Source: Prostheceraeus crozeri
Taxonomy: Eukaryota; Platyhelminthes; Polycladida; Euryleptidae
Assembly (NCBI GenBank): GCA_907163375.1
Contig: CAJQUW010005768.1
Location: forward strand, 1 to 64,000
Direction of reading: 5' to 3'
DNA length: 64,000 nt
Shown here piece by piece: positions 1 to 10,187 of the stretch; within the stretch, counting starts at the first letter, position 1, and each line of letters opens with the position of its first letter. The translations under genes and the position numbers were made by a program. The notes under the pieces are model-generated. The model did no database searches. It had not been told where the DNA came from and saw only the letters and a program-made list of their open reading frames with translations.

Positions 1-640
1 TTTTCCGAGGCTTCGTTCACCCGCTGGAGCCATTTTCGTAAAAATTCTAACTCTGTCGTTTTTTCGGTGATGGGCAAAAATCTTAAAGTTACTTCCAAGC
101 CTCAGCCAAGGAAGATAGGGACATCCTGTGCTTTCCAATGCATTTTTCTCACTCTTAGCTATGAAATGAGCTATTGCACGACTTTCTACGATCTCTAGAA
201 CCAAAGTTGGAAGTCTCGTCCAGAGGGGGGGGGACGTCCTCAAAATTTTTTCTCTCCGATTCCGCTGGAAACAACCTTCCTAACCCAAAATTTCACGTAG
301 ATTCCGAATCTGCCCTCCGTTTTCCCATCCGAGGCCTCCTTCATTCCGAATTCCGGCCTTTCTCATCCCAAAACGACCAAAACACGCCTTTTTTCTAACT
401 CTGTCATTCCTAGATTCCTACCCTTGCCTCACAGGAAAGTTCCTCTGGAAACATCCTTCCCAACCCAAAATTTCACGTAGACTCCGAATCTGAACTCCAA
501 TTTCCCATCCGAGCACTCCTTCCCGAAAAACAAGCTTTCTCATCCCAAAACCACCAAAACCTACCTTTTCTAACTCTATCCTTCCCACATCCTTCCCCTA
601 TCCTACCCTTGCCTCACAGTTCCTCCTTCCTTCCTTCCAG
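1..640. repeat. Pyrimidine-rich tandem repeat, ~180-bp unit
   Basis: Two units are clear, starting near 241 and 421; the shared block CCCAAAATTTCACGTAGA recurs with a 180-bp offset, followed in both by TTTCCCATCCGAG, CTTTCTCATCCCAAAAC and TTCTAACTCT. Bases 1-80 carry a more diverged piece of the same unit (CCGAGGCTTC, TTCTAACTCTGTC), so the array probably continues out of the window to the left. The top strand is rich in C and T. No reading frame is kept across units. It could be a minisatellite or the end of a larger repeat. Confidence 0.75.
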
Positions 641-1836
641 AGGGGGGGTAGGGAACAGTTTCCTCCTCACGGACCCATTGCTCACAACACATCCTTGGTC
701 ATCATCCTTGGTCAGCATGATGACTCATCGTTGCACATTTTGGACTTGAATTTGTCACGGGGTTACTACTCCTACCCACCACTGTTTGACATGAAATTTG
801 AGGAAATATCACAGACCTACGACGGAGTTGATCATAAAATGCGAATCCTCTAAGTTATGCCTAAGTTCCATGCGCCAAAGCAATTTATCTATGTGACGCA
901 GAAAGTGGGTTTCCTCTCGGTCGTGAACCACTCGTCCGTCATTCACCCCTAATCGTCGTCATCCTTGGATATATGAGATTGACAAATGCCTGTTCAGTTC
1001 GATGCATCTTGTGTGACTGTGTATTTTGAATGGGAAACCGATCCGGAGTAACCCTTAGCTTGAAGAAATAGTGTGTACAGATTGAAACAATCTCTATGAG
1101 ACTGTTACTTTTGGGGAAATCCTTTCATCATAAGTATCATGACAGCATCACTGCTGTAATCGAGATACCATCAAATTTCATCACGTATCAATGCGCTGTT
1201 GGCGTCTACTATTTTTTGAAATTGTACCAAAGAAATTCTACACCCTTTTCCAGTGATGCTGTTCTTGTAAGTCGTGTTGTGACTGTTAAGAAATTGCTCT
1301 GCATGCATTGCTTCCGTCAAGCTGCGCTTCACCTCTCAATGGGGCTGTTATTTCTTCAGTCTACATTTATGCAAAGACTGCATACACAGAATTTCATCTG
1401 CGCGCGCTTTGGTTTTCTATGATGGAAAGGTCGTATGTAACCTAAATATCGAAATGGCACATCGTAGAATTAGACAAATTGCTCCTTCTTGCTATTGGAA
1501 ATTGACAGCTATTATTCGATTGCTTTTGTGAATTGACAGTAAGCTGTCAACAGAGGACACTAGATCCAGTGAGAGAGGCGTGCGTGCTGTGATCTCAGTT
1601 CGCACACATCAAAACACACATCGATGTCTGGCTAACACACAGTGTATGCCACAGAATTAGACAGGTTGGCTCTTCTTCTGTTTGACTAGAAAAGAAGCAG
1701 TGGAACATGCTAACATAATACCATAGAAATTGAATAAAAAGCAGCCAGTTCTACATGTACATTAAACATGCCAAATTATGCGAAGTTTCAGTAACTGTTA
1801 TCAACCGGATCACACAGCAAAGAGACACAGACGATG
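641..1836. other. No gene recognised
   Basis: AT-rich sequence after the tandem repeat. Short open frames, for example 1096-1422 on the plus strand, show no known motif or codon-like pattern. Nothing else supported. Confidence 0.5.
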
Positions 1837-2109
1837 TCAAGCTCTGCAGAGAAGCTTGTAAACGTTTTTTCGTGCGCCTGGCAACTTTTTAACAATGATC
1901 GGAGGGCCCAGTATTATTGAGAAAACTTTTGCGCAATGATTTGAATTCTTCGAATCTGAAGGAATCGTGGCGATCGAGACATTTTGAAGGAACTCACAGC
2001 AATCCGTAAGCGGCGCACGACTTTTTCCTTTCTCTGCAAGGCATTCGAAAATTCTTTTTGTACACTTGGCAAGCTCCTGCATGTGACATCGTTTTGAATC
2101 AGTTTTCAC
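1837..2109 (-). pseudogene. Unknown coding-like fragment, copy 1 of a tandem duplication
   Basis: A 90-codon open frame on the minus strand with no recognised family. It is listed because a second copy 343 bp away keeps the same frame over about 50 codons. The shared protein pattern includes KGK, SR, L-x-DC-x-EF-x-Q, SIATIPSDSKNS, HCA-x-VFSI and IVKK. The block SIATIPSDSKNS is the most conserved part. The frame continues for about 19 codons past the shared region on the 3' side and has an internal Met about 10 codons in. It may be an old exon or a piece of an unidentified mobile element. Function unknown. Confidence 0.4.
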
Positions 2110-2475
2110 TTCTAGCGAAGTAATACGCTTAAAGAATCTAATGCTGTGGTGTATGCACTATGCAGTGAGGAATGCCGAGGAGAGGATGTGAAATCATCAA
2201 GTGAACTAATTTTCATACGACTGCTATTTTTTTAACAATGAACGGCAAGGCCAACATTATGGAGAAAACTTGTGCGCAATGATCTGAATTCTTCGAATCT
2301 GAAGGAATCGTGGCAATCGAAGAACTTTGATAGAATTCAGAGCAATCCGCAAGCGACGTACGACTATTTTTCCTTTTCTCCTTGAGGCATTAGGAATTCC
2401 TTTTTGCCCATTTAGTAAATTCCGCGATGTGCCGGCGATTTCGAATCAATCACACTTCCAGCAAAACGAAGCATA
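1872..2475. repeat. Diverged tandem duplication, period 343 bp
   Basis: AACAATG at 1891 recurs at 2234, and alignment continues for about 240 bp. The best-kept stretch, around 1930-1975 and 2273-2318, includes GAATTCTTCGAATCTGAAGG and differs at only a few bases. Identity falls off on both sides. At least one length difference between copies is a multiple of three and lies inside the shared minus-strand frame. Confidence 0.8.
2225..2440 (-). pseudogene. Unknown coding-like fragment, copy 2 of a tandem duplication
   Basis: Minus-strand partner of the 1837-2109 frame. It reads KGKNSR, LADCSEFYQ, SIATIPSDSKNS and HCAQVFSIML, then FIVKK. Relative to copy 1 it has one extra codon near KGK-N-SR, which keeps the frame. 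Upstream of this shared block the frame is lost, with stops, so copy 2 is decayed at its 5' side. Family not recognised. Confidence 0.35.
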
Positions 2476-4289
2476 TAAACAAAATATTTAATTCTGTGCC
2501 TGTCAGCGATTGCCGCTGAATCACTGTGATCTGATCTGTGGCAATTAAAGTAAGACAGATATAATGAATTCGTATGCATTCATGTGTTTCAAGACTACAT
2601 GTTTAAAAAAACATAAAACTTAATTCTAGTTCTAGATACAGACAATCAGATTACTATCTACTGCATCAAAAATAAAGAATATAGTGCACTACCGGACTTA
2701 AATTCTTCAGCTACAATGATTATAACGAAATTGACTATGAAACATAATTGAGTCAGCCCGAACTCGGCCCAGTGCACGCAACTGGGAGTTGATCCTGTAC
2801 AACTCATCAATATTCAAAAGAAGTTGAATAAATATTTTTCTATTACCTTGCCTCCCACTTCCTATTTTATAGCTGATGCATGGGCTGCCACAAAAGACGC
2901 CATTAAGCTAGTCAAGGATATGGCTTCTCTTCGCGCATTAGATCGCTTGCATGAGTAAATGATTGATCTTTCCATAGCCTTTTAATTGGTGCATCATGGA
3001 GAGTGTACTTTTCAAATGTTATTACAAGCTGGCATTGCAATGCAAATATGGTACCCGACGGTTTTCATCAACCAACTTTATGAAAATCGTTTTTACAAGT
3101 AATTTTTGTAAAATTGCCTAGTAATGAAGTTAAAAATGAATGAAGAAAATTGAAAATTTATTGAAAATAGAAAAACAAATTGCAGCTGTTGTGGTCATGT
3201 TGCTTTGATACAAAATTGTGATTTATCATAGTTGCAGAAATGTACAAACAGTGTGAAGGTGCTTGATTGATTTTGTGCGCTTGGTCAGTTAGTGAAGAAC
3301 CACTTACTATGCAGAAAGCGATGTGTGTGTGTGTTTGTTTTTTTCTATAAAAAAAGTAAGATGTTGCTCAGAATTATGTCCAACCTCCCTCCACCTCCAG
3401 AAATTATTCCGTCGCATTAATGCAACTATTCCAATTCAGTAATAAAAAGTGTAGAAACGTTGTTGTGTACAAGTCAAAATCTCAGCGATAACGCAACCAC
3501 TGTGGTTGAGACTTAGCACCATTTGACTCTAGACAATGAAAGAAAATTTCAAAACTGCATAGTCCAACACATATGTGCATATACAGTGAAATATAAAATG
3601 CTAGCCAGCCTGAGATTTCGAAGCACTCCAGCCATCAAAGTTATGTCCCTTGCACCCCTACATGTCCGTCAAGTTTTGGTTGGGAAAATTGAGTTAATCG
3701 ATGTAGATATTTTGGTACGCTAGGAGATTCCATATTCCGTGATGTTGACATTCCAGGACCTGAAGTTCTCTGGCTGACTTTATTGAGACATGCTGTGAAA
3801 CAATTCGGCCTGGAGTTGTGAGTACTAGGTGGAAATAAGTCAGTGACTGTAGATCAGTGCTCTAAATGCAGGAGGCTGGGATTGTCATACATCCCTTACT
3901 TCTTTTCAGGGGCCTTTCACTGATTATGTCAGAAGGAGGCGAAGGTGTCGGAAATCGACCCCCTTACCTATTCTAGAAAGATACCAAATCATATTCATGT
4001 TTCGACGTACAATATTAGTGTAATTAATGTGTGCTTCCCGCCTTATGATAGGCTATTCAATGATCAGATGTTGTTGAATAGATGCTGGATGGCATTAATT
4101 AAATCATGAATAGTCACTGAGAGCAGAATGACTAGTAAGATAATTGAAAATGAGGCATTACTAAACACACAAACACACTGTCATGGTTGCTGCCAATAAT
4201 AATCTTGAACTTGAAACTAGACATCACTTTGCATCCCTGCAGTGGTCGATATTGTTGAAAAGGACTTCGGTCGTCTGTCTCCATTCAAA
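2476..4289. other. No gene recognised
   Basis: AT-rich sequence with scattered short open frames (for example 3523-3723 plus) that lack any known motif. No long repeats noticed. Confidence 0.5.
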
Positions 4290-4356
4290 TATATGAAAAG
4301 ACAAAGAAAACAACATCTCCAAGTGATCAACCGATATATTTCGCGCGCCGTCCACC

Positions 4357-4878
4357 ATGTATCGTCAGGTTACAATGAATAAGCGAACGAGCAATCTAAA
4401 ACGGGAGTTGGAACTTATTTACTATGATTTGCGGGGCAACGGTTTTAGCCATGGGAAAGCCAAGCAGGTATATACAAAAAGAATTGGAAATTCTCAAAAC
4501 AGTGACGGAGCAGAAGATTCTAATTTTCGAGGAGTGGTTTTTCCTTCCATGAGTGTCGAATAAGGTGTGCACCATTTTCAAGAAGGCTGGTTACCTCCCT
4601 GCAAGTTGAGCAGCTAGCTCACTAAAAATCCATTGATGCTGCTCCTGAAAAATTCACTGACTTATGAGTGGTATATAATATTCCATGTAGTGATTTCAGC
4701 TGGTCATACACTGGTGAATCAAGTCGGACGATCGGAGATCGCGTTCAGGAGCACAAACATTGTGCATCACATATCAGAAAGTGATCATCAAATAAATTGG
4801 AACTCTGCCAAAACGATGGAGATGGAGGCTCTGTATGCTCGTTGGGTTTTAAAGAAACTTTATGTACCAAGAAGTTAG
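4357..4878 (+). pseudogene. PLE GIY-YIG endonuclease piece
   Basis: The frame at 4633-4878 reads HTLVNQVGRS (compare the YVG-x-T-GRS of the family), then HHISESDHQINWNSAK and a C-terminal E-x-x-YARW. This matches the late part of PLE-type GIY-YIG nucleases, where a conserved H and E follow the GIY-YIG core. The preceding frame at 4357-4563 may be an upstream piece of the same protein. No complete domain remains. The piece nicks DNA during target-primed reverse transcription in intact elements. Confidence 0.5.
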
Positions 4879-5104
4879 ATAGTGGCAGCCGTGTTAAGGC
4901 ACAGGTCAGCAAGGCTTGGACTACTGTTTGTGCATAGGTGTGTTTGTAATAAGTTTTGAGATTTTATGTGCGGTATTTATTGGTTTTCTTTTTCTAATTC
5001 TGTCTTTCTTTGATTCTACTTTCAACGGGTTTATTAGTAGTGTATTATGAAGTCTTTCTTTGCTATAAACCTTCAGCCATTGTTACTTGTAAGTTTCACC
5101 TAGA

Positions 5105-5915
5105 GGCAGTATCATTAAAGACAATGAAAGCATCGATGAGGATGACCACCATCGCATCCAGCAAGCATCGATAGTTTTTGGCCGCCTATGGGCGGGAGTA
5201 TTTCTCAACAAAAACCTTCGCCAACGCACCAAGATTGTCGTCTTGGTCTTTTGTTTTTTTGTCATAAAATTTGCCATAGGACTGTCCACGCTTCTATATG
5301 GATGCGAATGCTGGACACCATATCGCAAGCACATCAAGAAACTCGAAGCTTTTCAGATCCGCTGCCTTCAAAAGATCCTTGGGGTCATATGGAGAGACAG
5401 GATCCCACACTCAGAAATCCTTCTTCGCGCAAGGACATCAAGTGTAGATGCCCTCATCAACCACCACGTCCTTCGCTGGACTGGCCACGTCATCCGCATG
5501 GCAGACAACCGCCTCCCCAAGATCACTCTATTCAGCGAACTAGAGAACGGATCCCGACCACATGGTTGCTCCAAACGCCGATATCGAAACCACCTGAAAG
5601 ACGTACTGAACAGCTGCGGAATCCCCACCGACACCCTGGAGGAGAAAGCGTGCAATAGACCGACTTGACGAGCACAGTGCCATCAAGGAGTCGCCAATTT
5701 TGAGGAAATCCGAAGGCTGAACCTGGAGGAGAAACGTCGCCAACGACACCAACGCCGCCTCAACCCACCATCCATCCAAGAAAACGAATTTCCTTATCCT
5801 CACTGCCCCCGGATACTCAAAGCAAGGATCGGACTTTACTGGCATCTCAAACATCGACACTAACAAGCAGAGTGTCGTCGTCAACAATTGACGGACAGCC
5901 ATAAGCAAGTAAGTA
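5105..5915 (+). pseudogene. LINE ORF2 C-terminal fragment
   Basis: The frame at 5243-5668 reads LLYGCECWTPYRKHI, then LEAFQIRCLQKILGV, RWTGHVIRMADNRLPK and a basic KRRYRNHLKDVL. This is the region after the reverse transcriptase of non-LTR retrotransposons (thumb and C-terminal domain). In another frame downstream, about 5750-5870, a C2H2-like finger PHCPRILKARIGLYWHLKH follows, which is usual at the C terminus of this LINE group. The upstream frame near 5110-5230 (ASIVFGRLWAGVF) belongs to the same protein. Frame changes occur near 5240 and 5660. It lies inside the PLE remnant and probably inserted there. Confidence 0.75.
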
Positions 5916-5998
5916 AGCTACTTGTAAGTGCACGGCTTAAGCATCATTCCTAATTATTCGCTTGACAGCTCATCATCCGTTTGCCTATTCATTGTAGC

Positions 5999-6028
5999 CT
6001 GACGATGCGTGGTGGATGCCACGCGAAA
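5999..6028 (+). other. CTGANGA-hairpin-GAAA motif at a PLE end
   Basis: CTGACGA, one spare T, then a perfect 6-bp stem GCGTGG/CCACGC with a 6-nt loop, then GAAA. The order matches a hammerhead ribozyme core (CUGANGA, stem II, GAAA), but the spare base before stem II is not canonical and stems I and III were not found. The same layout recurs at other PLE ends in this window. Confidence 0.45.
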
Positions 6029-6161
6029 TATGTATACTGTATATATATATGTGATCACTTGGAGATGATTTTTCTCGGTTCTTTCCTATATTTTGAGTGT
6101 TCAATGTCATAATTGACAAATTCTTCTGGTCTTCGCAAAGATCACATTGTTAATTGATTAT

Positions 6162-6250
6162 TCATGGTCATAGACTCCTAGATATATATGGAGTATATAT
6201 ATAGAATCAAAATATGCCCACTATATGGATTTAGGAGTCTATGTTCATGA
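6162..6250. repeat. Short imperfect palindrome (hairpin MITE-like)
   Basis: TCATG..CATAGACTCCTA at 6162-6180 is mirrored by TAGGAGTCTATG..CATGA at 6232-6250, separated by an ATATAT-rich centre. Only two positions in the 19-bp arms do not pair. It could be a small miniature inverted-repeat element; no target duplication is clear. Confidence 0.6.
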
Positions 6251-7146
6251 TGTGTGGCATCAGTTTAGTGAGGGCTATGTAGTAGGGTGTGACTGGTCCC
6301 TCTACTTTCTCGCATACAGCCCAACTTGTTTTGTAAGTGAGGTTAGATATCAAGATAATGTATGTAAAATTTTAGGTCTCTACGATGACGTCATGGGGTT
6401 CCTCATGAGGTTTAAATATGGTAGCGTACATGTAAATGAACAGTGATTATGTGGCTTTCAAAACCCAGTTAGGTTCGCTCTCTACCCCGAAAAAAGAATC
6501 TGGCATCGTCCGTTAAGCATTTCTAGCTACGTTTGCACACTACGGGTCATTTTTAATCAGTTTGTGCGATTTAGTACTTTTGAAACTGATTCACTCAAAT
6601 TGATTTCCGTCGGTAGAAATCGCGCTTAGTAACGCTAAATAACGCTTTAATGAGTCAATTGAAAGATTACAGACATTCATGAAAATCTTCGAAATACATT
6701 TCGAATTTGGCCGAAAGATGTCCTTAAGCGAATCCAAAATCCAGAAGACCGAGAGTTCCTGATGAAAAGCAATATCTTAGTACGACGGAGAGAAAACTTC
6801 AGACAGACAAGGAGCAAAGACATACTGAAGACGGAAACTTTAATGAAAATGTCATGTTAGCAGTTCCTCAATCTACGACGGTTCGATGCCGAAGGCTGAA
6901 GAAGACAGAATGTGAAATCAAAATATCGTTCGACGTACTGAAACCCCCTTCGTTAGTCTCGACTGCGGTTATAAATAAGATTTCTTCGACTGCGCGCGCT
7001 GGCCTATACTACTAAATCATTGGCCGATACGTGCCATGGTGATGCGAACGCTTTCGATCTGATTCCTACGCAATCCTTAAGACACAGGGTGGAAACAGTG
7101 TCTAAAATTGCAGAGCAAATCGCGCCAAACTGAATCCCACCGATGC
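6251..7146. other. No gene recognised
   Basis: The plus frame 6225-6446 overlaps the hairpin and has no known motif. The rest holds no recognisable gene, although the 5' part of the degraded transposase-like gene that follows might begin here. Confidence 0.45.
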
Positions 7147-7975
7147 CTGGGACGGTAAGCTGATGGAAACTGCTTTTAATAAATATGTACCTGATGACCG
7201 TCTTCCGACATTGATGTCTGGATTTGGTGGCGTTAATCTATTTGGTGCTTCCCATCTTCTACTTAAATCTAAAGAAAATGCAGGGGATCTTACCTCAACA
7301 GCTACAGACTGGGACTACTCTTGATATAATGAGACAGTAGAATTGCATGGATAATCATTTTTCTATGGTGTTCGACATGTCGTCAACCCCCGGTCACTTG
7401 ACCACTGCCTATGCTTGCATTTAAGAGAGAGAAGCTAGACAGAACTCTGCAATGATGTGCGTGCCGGATGTCGGGGAATTTTTCTCACCAAACCACAGGA
7501 TGCTTTGAAAATCGAGGTGTCAGGAAGTCCAGAATTATCGATCTTCTTAAAATTCCGTGAACGATTTCAAGAGTTTGTAGCGATGAGAGCTCCATGCACT
7601 CATGATCAATTTCTGGTGGAACAGCGGAGCACCATCGTCAAATTCATGAACATCACTCAAAATTCAAATTCTGATATACTCCCACGTACTGATTATAAGG
7701 AATTACTCACACTGACATTGTCTCGCCTGAAATCAAATGAAAAAAAATCAGATTTGCTTAAGCCTGGAGAAGCTCATAGAGCGAGATGGATGTCGAAGAT
7801 AATTTACTCCGTCGAAAATGCTTTGATGAGCAAAGGGATCCTTCAACACCAGGAAAAAATTTATCTCAGAATCAATGATTGCAAAAATAACTTGAGTTGT
7901 CAATTTCGTTGGTCATGCATGCATTTCATGGTGGCACAATTGTCCAAGAAGCAATCAGCTCCGTCAGATGAATGA
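7147..7975 (+). pseudogene. Degraded transposon-encoded protein of a widespread unnamed family
   Basis: Pieces in several frames read, in order, WDGKLM, DDRLPTLMSGFG, VFDMSSTPGHLT, a CR-rich stretch near the start of the 7457-7975 frame, SGSPELSIFLKFRERF, RTDYKELLTLTLSRL and PGEAHRARWMSKIIYSVENAL. I recall the same order (WDGKLL, DRLPVLVS, FDTTSSNTG, CRHH, PGAMHRARWM) from an uncharacterised protein family that is abundant in Hydra and arthropods and behaves like transposon baggage. At least two frame changes and some stops are seen before 7457. A nuclease role is only inferred. The terminal repeats of its element were not found. Confidence 0.5.
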
Positions 7976-8369
7976 CCTTGTTCTTCTCAACAAAAACTTC
8001 ATCGTTGGTGACAGACTGCTGGTGACGCTGCACACCGGGCTATGAGAAACCATTAATGAATTTTAGCTCTTGGAATGATTCTTCTATCATTGTCTGATGA
8101 GTCACTGTATTCACTCATAAAGCAAAAAATTTGCCGATTCCACTAATGGGTCATTCAGGCCACATCAAAACGTCACATTTCAGAAAAAGTGAGTGGCGAA
8201 GGTTATCAGATTTTCTTGAAATTCTCATATTTTCATCATTTGGGTCTATCTAGATGAATTCAAAAATATTTCGGAAAAATTCCATCGGGGAGGTCACTTA
8301 CGTGGCCTTGACCTATTCGAATTTTTCTATTTTTAGAGAATTTATGAAAAATCTATACATCTTTGACGT
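7976..8369. other. No gene recognised
   Basis: About 400 bp between the transposase-like ruin and the hAT element. It may be the 3' part of the former, but no motif was found. Confidence 0.4.
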
Positions 8370-8377
8370 CCTACATC

Positions 8378-9092
8378 CAGGGATGCGGAGTCCTATCATT
8401 TTGATAGGACTCCGACTCCGACTCCGGGGGTTGATAGGACTCCGACTCCGGGTGGCAAGCATATATAGCCTAGTTTTTTGAAAAAACTGGTAACCTACAG
8501 CATAGATAATTATAGGCTTACCTGAACTTATGTTTAGTGATCATTCCTGCATCAATTATCAATAGTTTTCGATGAGTCTATCAAATGTCGCTTTAAGTTG
8601 GATGCATGCGACACGGCTCCTCCCATCTTGTTGATGTGTGCTTCACACGGTTTTTCTCCAGTCTCTACCAGGTAGGAAAATCCCTCCTTCTTCAAAAAAA
8701 ATGAGTACACTTTCGATTTTAATATGCGGTCTGGAGGAGCCATCACACACGATTAACGTGAGGGTAAGAGGTAATGTTCTCAAACAAACTAATATTTCAT
8801 TTTTGTCTCTGATGTGACATTTGGTGCGTAGGTGTGATCGAGGCTAGGAAGGCTTGTCTTCGCTACTAAATAACCGAGTGAAAAGACAATCCTTTTTCAC
8901 TATCACGGTTCATTCCCTCAGTTATTACAAGCTTTGCATGTACTGCTGTCTCAGTACTTTTGTCTGACGGAGAAAGTTGACAGTGACAGATATGCACGAG
9001 AATAGATAATTTGTTTGTATTTACTTCGGGTCTAGTTATAGGCCGGAGTCCGGAGTCCAATCATTTGATAGGACTCCGACTCCACACCCCTG
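8378..9092. mobile_element. hAT-superfamily DNA transposon, non-autonomous, 715 bp
   Basis: It starts CAGGGATGCGGAGTCC and ends GACTCCACACCCCTG; the second is the inverted form of the first with a few changes. It is flanked by a perfect 8-bp target duplication CCTACATC at 8370-8377 and 9093-9100. Terminal CAGGG and an 8-bp duplication are the signature of hAT elements. GACTCC repeats extend both ends. Inside, the minus strand keeps a BED-finger-like piece. The perfect duplication suggests a fairly recent insertion. Confidence 0.9.
8552..8746 (-). pseudogene. hAT transposase BED-finger remnant
   Basis: A 64-codon minus frame reads SKVYSFFLKKEG, then CEAHINKMGG and SNLKRHLIDSSK. This follows the N-terminal BED zinc finger of hAT transposases (SKVW..F, C-x2-C, GGxTSNLxxHLxxxH), with the second Cys and the last His replaced. 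The catalytic DDE region and dimerisation domain are absent, as expected for a 715-bp deletion derivative. Confidence 0.55.
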
Positions 9093-9146
9093 CCTACATC
9101 ACCGATCTCGCAGCGAAGTTGAGGAAAATTCTTCTTGGACTGCTTC

Positions 9147-9623
9147 ATTGATACCCAACCCTAGACGATCCAAGCGGAATCCGCAACTTTTTCGCTGCGA
9201 AAAAAATTCTATGGGCTCTCAAAAAAGCATATTTCAGAGAATTTTTAAAAAAATCGAATTTTCAAACATTTCTTAAAAAATGCAAAAATAGTTTTGCGGT
9301 ACCTTCTTTCACAGGCGACCACAAATACATCCAAATGATGTACAAAATTATATTTAGAAAATCAACAGGGATCGGCAAACTGGTTTTTGAATCTCAAATT
9401 ATATGAACAATATTCAATATTTTGCATCTTAGACTCAGTCCTGACAATTTCTCTCAGCAACTACGTCAATTCTGATAGGTCGAGTGTCTTACGCTTCACA
9501 TTATCTATCTGAAACTGCAATCAGAAGCAACTTTTTCCACCCAGAAGTATGATTTTTTGTATTTGAAAATGTGGTAAAATTAGTTTGTTTTTTTGTGTTG
9601 CTACTATCAAATCTATAAGTAGT
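9147..9623 (+). repeat. Left long terminal inverted repeat
   Basis: Inverted copy of 12789-13243. Landmarks are AAGTTGCGGATTCCGC in one orientation and GTCGCCTGTGAAAGAAGG in the middle. Confidence 0.85.
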
Positions 9624-9834
9624 ATGTGCTTTGTAATGAACAGATTGTTCATCTCAATGAAAGGATACACTCAATAACTAAAGGAAATAATTTCATTTAT
9701 TATCGTGACTCATATTTTTATGGCATAACATTTGAACTTAGCAAACTCTAGTATCTATTTCAAATCTAGGAAAATCATTTTCAGAATTAGCATGGCTTGT
9801 AAAATCCTCTAGAGTTCAGTAGTGTTGGTTCTTC

Positions 9835-10032
9835 AATTTTCTTCACGACGTCCCTCTTAGATAAGTGTGAACATCGGGAGACTTGGAGTACCCGAAATAT
9901 TGTCCTGCTCTGGCTAGAGTGCCGACTTCTGCCCAATTCTCACTGATCGAAATTATTTGTCCAGGATATTGATCGCCTAAGTAATCGACAAAGGTCCAAT
10001 CATTTTGTCGAGTAATTTTCTTATTTACTAAA
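9835..10032 (-). pseudogene. Fragment of the long-TIR element's own protein (YPGQ domain)
   Basis: Read on the minus strand the stretch gives NDWTFVDYLGDQYPGQII, then WAEVGTLARAGQYFGYSKSP. The pattern W-x-F-x-DY-x-G-x-x-YPG-x-I followed by an aromatic-rich block resembles a small barrel-like domain that I recall at the C terminus of several animal transposon proteins. It is short and isolated, and a stop follows GTS. The assignment to this element rests on its position between the left inverted repeat and the nested Tc1 copy. Confidence 0.35.
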
Positions 10033-10187
10033 ATGAGAAGTAAATAAAGACCGGTTTTATGTTTTATTTGGTTTACAATAAACTAACTGTTCTTTTATCT
10101 TAGAAAGGTCTAGATTAAAATGATCTCATTCTTCATTTTATATATCATGGCTCAATTTGGCACAATCTGCTGTCGACGAATTTTCTA

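Larger units (their letters stand above)
4290..6093 (+). mobile_element. Penelope-like element remnant with inverted termini
   Basis: The two ends are inverted copies: 4314-4369 on the left matches, in reverse complement, 5998-6068 on the right, sharing CATCTCCAAGTGATCA, ATATTTCGCG, GTCCACCA and CGTCAGG. Weaker similarity extends outwards to about 4290 and 6093. Between them lies a GIY-YIG nuclease piece typical of PLEs, followed by a LINE 3' fragment at 5105-5915 that must be a secondary insertion. The right end carries CTGACGA, a 6-bp hairpin (GCGTGG/CCACGC, 6007-6024) and GAAA. PLEs are known to have such end repeats and hammerhead-type cores. The RT domain is missing. Confidence 0.6.

Noticed and set aside
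1096-1422. 108-codon plus frame as a host exon
   Set aside because: No recognised domain, no splice context, and no support from composition.
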